From: Deinococcus arboris
Lineage (GTDB): Bacteria; Deinococcota; Deinococci; Deinococcales; Deinococcaceae
NCBI RefSeq assembly: GCF_009755355.1
Contig: NZ_WQLB01000039.1
Span: 1-40,500 of the forward strand
Direction of reading: 5' to 3'
DNA length: 40,500 nt
The notes under the pieces are model-generated. The model was given only the letters and a program-made list of their open reading frames with translations. It was not told the DNA's origin and made no database searches. Each line of letters starts with the position of its first letter. Position 1 is the stretch's first letter. This document shows positions 37,590 to 40,500 of this stretch, piece after piece. Position numbers and translations under genes: made by a program.

Positions 37590-38286
37590 TCAGGGTGACT
37601 TTGACCGGCTTCTGGTTCGCGTCATCGGCCGCGAACTCCAGCGCCCGGACATCCTTGAGTTCGGCGGGCAGTTTCAGTTCCATGGTGGCGCCGCTCAGCA
37701 CGTACTGGTTACCCAGTTCAAAGGTGCGGCCTGCCGCCGTGACCTTGATGTTGCGGAACACCCCGTAGCCGTCCCCAGCGTTCTTAAAGACCAGCGAGGT
37801 CCCTTCCGCGCGCGGCGCTGCGCTGATCGTCACGCCCGCACGCGCCGACTGCCTCTCGACAAACAGGGGCAGGCTGAAGACGTACCGGGGAGTAATCGTG
37901 ACGCTGCCGCTGCTGGTGGGCTGCGGCTGCACCTTCTGGCGCAGAATCAGCCGGTAGGTCACCGAAGCCGTGTTGGGCGCCTGACGCAGCGCCACGCGCA
38001 CCACCTGGCTTTTGCCCGGCGCCACGGTGAAGGTCATGGGGCTCACGATGGCGTCGCGGGTGGGGACCAGCACGTCCTGGCCGTCTTTCTGTGTCCAGGC
38101 CAGCACTTCGGCGGTAAACGCCGTGGGGGCGCCGTCGGTGTTGGTGATGGTGGTGGCGGTGGTCAGGGACTGTGCGGGGTTGAGGTTGAGCAGCACAGGG
38201 CTCAGCACAAATTTGGCTGCTTGCGCCTGACCCAGCGCGCACAGCGCAGCGGCCAGCACCAAAGCTCGTTTAAAGTTGGGCATCAT
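37579..38286 (-). CDS. Periplasmic pilus chaperone (PapD/CsuC-like)
   Basis: 235 residues from ATG 38286 (a second ATG at 38283; AGAGGA upstream), signal peptide ending LGQAQA. Two immunoglobulin-like domains. The first carries the motif FTVAPGKSQVVRVALRQAPNTASVTYRLILRQKVQP, matching the F1-G1 'P...l.Pg..Q.vRv' and 'YRl' of pilus chaperones, with the basic residues that anchor a pilin's C-terminus. The second domain is about 125-235. It accepts spore-coat-U pilins from the neighbouring genes and donates a strand until the usher polymerises them. Coupled to the usher gene by an overlap. Confidence 0.85.
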   Translation of the reverse strand: MMPNFKRALVLAAALCALGQAQAAKFVLSPVLLNLNPAQSLTTATTITNTDGAPTAFTAEVLAWTQKDGQDVLVPTRDAIVSPMTFTVAPGKSQVVRVALRQAPNTASVTYRLILRQKVQPQPTSSGSVTITPRYVFSLPLFVERQSARAGVTISAAPRAEGTSLVFKNAGDGYGVFRNIKVTAAGRTFELGNQYVLSGATMELKLPAELKDVRALEFAADDANQKPVKVTLNVQ

Positions 38287-38350
38287 TGTTCCTCTGAAGG
38301 TGGCCACAGGGCCAAAAAACAGACTGTTGTCTTGTGTTGGGAAGTGCCAG

Positions 38351-38378
38351 AAAAGAGGCGCCGCTGGGCGGCTGCCTC
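38351..38378 (-). terminator. Intra-operon terminator/attenuator between pilins and chaperone
   Basis: On the minus strand GAGGCAGCCGC pairs with GCGGCGCCTC (one bulge), followed directly by TTTT and CTGG. Located just past the last pilin stop (38389) and 65 bases before the chaperone. It would lower chaperone-usher expression relative to pilin. Confidence 0.6.
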
Positions 38379-38388
38379 CCTGACTGGC

Positions 38389-38805
38389 TTAAAAATCGAC
38401 GCTGACCGTCAGGCTGTCCGAATAGGGGCCAGTTGGGGCGCCCCACTGTCCGGCCGGCACCGTGACCTGAAAGGTCAGCAGACCGCTGATCACCCGCAGC
38501 TGCGCAGCGCCGGGAATCACGTAGTTCAGGGCACTGGCCCCAAACCGCATGGTGCCCAGAAACCGGCCCGTGCTGGCTTCCAGGGTGCCGCCCGTGCTGC
38601 TGAGCCGCACGCTGCTGACGGTGCTGCCGCCGGTGCAGGAGACGGGCAGCTGCACGGTCTGGGTCCAGTCCTGCGCGTAGCGGTAACTGTCCACCGCATT
38701 CACCACGGGCGCGCCGAACTGGCAGCTGGCCTGGGCCGCGCCGCCCGTCAGCAGGGCCAGCGCGGTCCAGCGTGCCCAGTCAGCCAACCTGCGAGACAAA
38801 CGCAT
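38389..38805 (-). CDS. Spore coat U (archaic pilin) domain protein
   Basis: 138 residues, start ATG 38805 (a GTG at 38808 is the alternative), with a signal peptide ending AAQAS. It is a spore-coat-U-type pilin: an immunoglobulin-like beta-sandwich with Cys in SCQFGAP and PVSCTGGS (about 30 and 58, probably a disulfide), and the C-terminal strand SDSLTVSVDF whose alternating hydrophobics mark a pilin passed by donor-strand exchange. Five bases after the stop of the preceding pilin gene, so translationally coupled. Its sequence is divergent from the upstream copy, so it may be a minor or tip-proximal subunit. Confidence 0.82.
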   Translation of the reverse strand: MRLSRRLADWARWTALALLTGGAAQASCQFGAPVVNAVDSYRYAQDWTQTVQLPVSCTGGSTVSSVRLSSTGGTLEASTGRFLGTMRFGASALNYVIPGAAQLRVISGLLTFQVTVPAGQWGAPTGPYSDSLTVSVDF

Positions 38806-38809
38806 CACC

Positions 38810-39313
38810 TTAAAATTCTACGGTGAAGTCAACTGTTCCGGTGTAAAACCCGGTGGGGGCACTGAACTGTGCCTGCTGGGGCCAGCCGGACCGGATCACC
38901 GAAACGTAGCGGGTGGCGCCCTTAAAGGCGCCGCTGGCCACCGTGTTGGTGCCGCCCACCGAGAACCACACCAGGGTGTTAATGGTGGGGCCACCCGCCG
39001 CGCCGTCACGGGTCAGTGCCACGGGCACAGCGTTCTGTTTCGTGGTGGCCGCCGTGCTGCCGCCAATCTTGCGGGCCGTCAGCGCGGTGCCGCTGTTGCA
39101 GTACACGCTGATAGACACCTGGGCCTGCTCGCCGCTGTAGGTGTTGGCCAGGGCCGCCTCATAATCGGGCAGTTCGATGGTGGGGCTGCTGTTGGCGGTG
39201 TCAAATTGACAGGCCGACTGGGTGGCCGCGTTGATGGTCACCGTGGTGGATGTGGTAGCTGCCGTGGCAGCCGAGAAGCACACCAGAGGCAGGGTCAGCC
39301 AAAAAGCTTTCAT
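38810..39313 (-). CDS. Spore coat U domain pilin
   Basis: 167 residues if started at ATG 39313 (GGAG eight bases upstream); ATG 39340 adds MFKIPRRRV and is possible, giving a basic signal n-region. The signal peptide MKAFWLTLPLVCFSAATA precedes the domain: SACQFDTANSSPTIELPDYE, SVYCNSGTALTARKI with the paired Cys, GAFKGATRYVSVIRSGWPQQAQFSAP and the terminal strand TGFYTGTVDFTVEF, typical of the SCPU/Csu pilins. It is probably the major shaft subunit or a close partner. A promoter and dyad lie upstream. Confidence 0.85.
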   Translation of the reverse strand: MKAFWLTLPLVCFSAATAATTSTTVTINAATQSACQFDTANSSPTIELPDYEAALANTYSGEQAQVSISVYCNSGTALTARKIGGSTAATTKQNAVPVALTRDGAAGGPTINTLVWFSVGGTNTVASGAFKGATRYVSVIRSGWPQQAQFSAPTGFYTGTVDFTVEF

Positions 39314-39360
39314 AACTCGTCTCCGTGGAATCTTGAACATATCCTCTCTAGCTTTAGACG

Positions 39361-39396
39361 CAAGAGGCCGGGAGTTTATGCTTTCCCAGCCTCTTG
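39361..39396. promoter_or_regulatory. Dyad symmetry overlapping the pilin promoter
   Basis: CAAGAGGC-GGGA (39361-39373, one C between) is complementary to TCCC-GCCTCTTG (39384-39396, one A between). The arms lie over the -10 and the region to the -35 of the promoter at 39373-39401, so it may be an operator, or a 5'-UTR hairpin if transcription starts further upstream. Confidence 0.45.
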
Positions 39397-39401
39397 TCCA
39401 A
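39373..39401 (-). promoter_or_regulatory. Promoter of the pilin gene at 39313
   Basis: On the minus strand TTGGAC (39401-39396), 17 bases, TAAACT (39378-39373): near consensus. Transcription would start about 39366, leaving a leader of about 53 bases to ATG 39313 or 26 to ATG 39340. Confidence 0.6.
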
Positions 39402-39484
39402 ATCTCGACTACTCAGTCCATAGCCTGCGCTCAATCGCTGAGCAGATATGGATTTAAAAACATTCTGAGCAGCCATTATTTATC

Positions 39485-40420
39485 TTATCGGTTGATGGTT
39501 GCCGACATATCGTCGAGGTTCAAATAGCCAAAGCCGCCACCAGTGACTTTGATGTACTTCACATTGTTCCAGTTCAGGACGCGGGTTTCTACAGGAGCGA
39601 CCAACTCAGAACGATTTGAGAAAGTGGACGAGCCAATTTCGATATTGCTACTGTCGTAAGCAGTAATTTTGGCATCCCAGAACAGAGCGTTGGCGGTTAG
39701 CGTCTTCAGATTAAAGGTCGCGTTATTTGTGGCGTTGATGGTGCCATTGGAGCCGGGGCCATTGAATCTAATTAGCAGGCTGGTGTGGTTTGTAGGTAGT
39801 CCACCACCAAACTTCATCATAAAGTTCGCCTCTGATACGAAATTAAAGCCCTTCTCTAGGTAAGGGGCACTGCCCAGTCCATCGTATCTGAAGTTGCCAG
39901 TGCTCGTCGGGTAAGTGTACGAGAGAGGTCCACTGTATGTGTCGAAAAGATCAAGCGCAGTAATGACAGTCGCAGTGAAATTCACGGTCTTAACGTCTGT
40001 TCCACAGGTCAGCTTAATTGCATACGTTCCGCTTTCCTGGTACTCGTGGTTCTGCTGCTCGCTGGCAATATTTGTGGGGGTAGGCGTTGCCGCTCCCGTG
40101 GTCGAGCTATCGCCCCAATCAACCGTGCAACCCGTTTCGGCCGGGTAGGTCGTCTTGATGTAGGCGCGGGCGGTGCTGTCGCTCATGCGCAGCACGTTCA
40201 AGTAGGACTTGGGTGCAACGGCCTGAGCGCTCAGGTCGCCGTCCAGCCCCAGGGCCTTGAGGTCGCTCTGAACCTTGGCTTCAAAGGCCTGAACGTAGTC
40301 CTGACCGGCCGCGACGGGCGCGCCCCCGAGGAGGCTGTGGTCAGCAGACTGAGGAGCAGAGGAGGTGCCGCAGGCGGCGAGCAGCAGGGGAAGCAGCAGG
40401 ACAGAAGCAATTTTTTTCAT
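39485..40420 (-). CDS. Lipoprotein with PKD-like domain in the pilus cluster
   Basis: 311 residues. Lipobox LLLAAC with Cys17, so it is lipid-anchored outside the inner membrane or on the outer membrane. Residues about 20-85 are a linker region. Residues about 95-155 form a PKD-like domain: GCTVDWGDSSTT ... NHEYQESGTYAIKLTCG matches the PKD/CHU consensus WDFGDG ... H.Y...G.Y.vkLtv. A beta-sandwich C-terminus (about 165-311, DTYSGPLSYTYPTSTGNFRYDGL ... LDDMSATINR) follows. The base composition from about 39485 to 40150 is clearly more AT-rich than that of the surrounding genes, while the first 90 codons are GC-rich. No family name is assigned; a pilus-anchor or sensor role is inference. Confidence 0.78.
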   Translation of the reverse strand: MKKIASVLLLPLLLAACGTSSAPQSADHSLLGGAPVAAGQDYVQAFEAKVQSDLKALGLDGDLSAQAVAPKSYLNVLRMSDSTARAYIKTTYPAETGCTVDWGDSSTTGAATPTPTNIASEQQNHEYQESGTYAIKLTCGTDVKTVNFTATVITALDLFDTYSGPLSYTYPTSTGNFRYDGLGSAPYLEKGFNFVSEANFMMKFGGGLPTNHTSLLIRFNGPGSNGTINATNNATFNLKTLTANALFWDAKITAYDSSNIEIGSSTFSNRSELVAPVETRVLNWNNVKYIKVTGGGFGYLNLDDMSATINR

Positions 40421-40457
40421 GGTGTTTAAGCCTCAGGAAGCAGATAAGGAAGAGGGC

Positions 40458-40500
40458 TTACCAGCCGATGTAGTAATCAACCGTGGCGGTGTACAGGCCT
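40458..40500 (-). CDS. C-terminal end of a spore coat U pilin, cut by the window edge
   Basis: The last 13 codons read GLYTATVDYYIGW and stop (TAA, 40458-40460). The pattern matches the terminal strand TGFYTGTVDFTVEF of the pilin at 38810-39313. The rest of the gene lies beyond the window. It is 37 bases upstream of the lipoprotein start, so it probably heads or continues the same transcript. Confidence 0.65.
   Translation of the reverse strand, partial: GLYTATVDYYIGW

Overview
The window looks like a chromosomal segment of a Deinococcus species. GC content is high almost throughout. Several genes have a Deinococcus character: an HU protein with a long Lys/Ala/Pro N-terminal extension, a CsaB pyruvyl transferase paired with a DUF5693 membrane protein, and a possible DdrA/Rad52-like protein. 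In addition, at least twelve genes carry a TANNNT -10 box 5 to 8 bases before an ATG or GTG, which is the leaderless-transcript layout described for Deinococcus. No phage, large insertion sequence or CRISPR array is visible.

Layout. 1-5400: a secreted toast-rack-like beta protein, surE, a convergent gene for a protein with an E3-binding (PSBD) domain and a degenerate E2-like C-terminus, then a Leu dehydrogenase-like gene overlapping udk. 5600-8500: DUF5693 and csaB, translationally coupled, probably for pyruvylation of the cell-wall polymer that anchors SLH proteins. 8500-13240: PaaI thioesterase, DUF2231 membrane protein, CobW-type metallochaperone, a small membrane protein, a divergent ABC exporter, and a tRNA-Asp/tRNA-Phe pair whose terminator lies inside the end of the ABC gene. 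13400-18100: metallophosphoesterase, a MITE-like repeat, the DdrA/Rad52-like gene, a penicillin acylase/AHL acylase homologue and a small hypothetical. 18600-22700: an acidic Pro/Ala/Thr-rich secreted protein, a pectate-lyase-like secreted protein and an MFS transporter.

22900-27900 is a minus-strand cluster read plsY-like, TPR membrane protein, ubiX, ispD, ispE. It covers a phospholipid-synthesis-like enzyme, prenyl-FMN and the MEP isoprenoid pathway, with 4-base overlaps between most genes. 28200-32860: a large SARP/BTAD-type ATPase-TPR regulator diverging from a ThiF/MoeB-like E1 enzyme, followed by HU. 33390-35180: a conserved-looking small basic protein, guanylate kinase (gmk) and a macrodomain protein.

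35400-40500 is the most distinctive region. It is a minus-strand archaic (Csu-like) chaperone-usher pilus cluster: a truncated spore-coat-U pilin at the right edge, a PKD-domain lipoprotein of unusually AT-rich sequence, two more spore-coat-U pilins, a PapD-like chaperone and an outer-membrane usher. A promoter with an overlapping dyad precedes the pilins, a terminator-like hairpin separates pilins from chaperone/usher, and another follows the usher. No two-domain tip adhesin is seen downstream of the usher.

Other points worth following are two homologues that have lost catalytic residues (the E2-like domain and the Leu dehydrogenase-like protein), a PlsY homologue lacking the usual motif residues, and an inverted pair of MITE-like repeats. 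All assignments are by reading the sequence; no database search was run.
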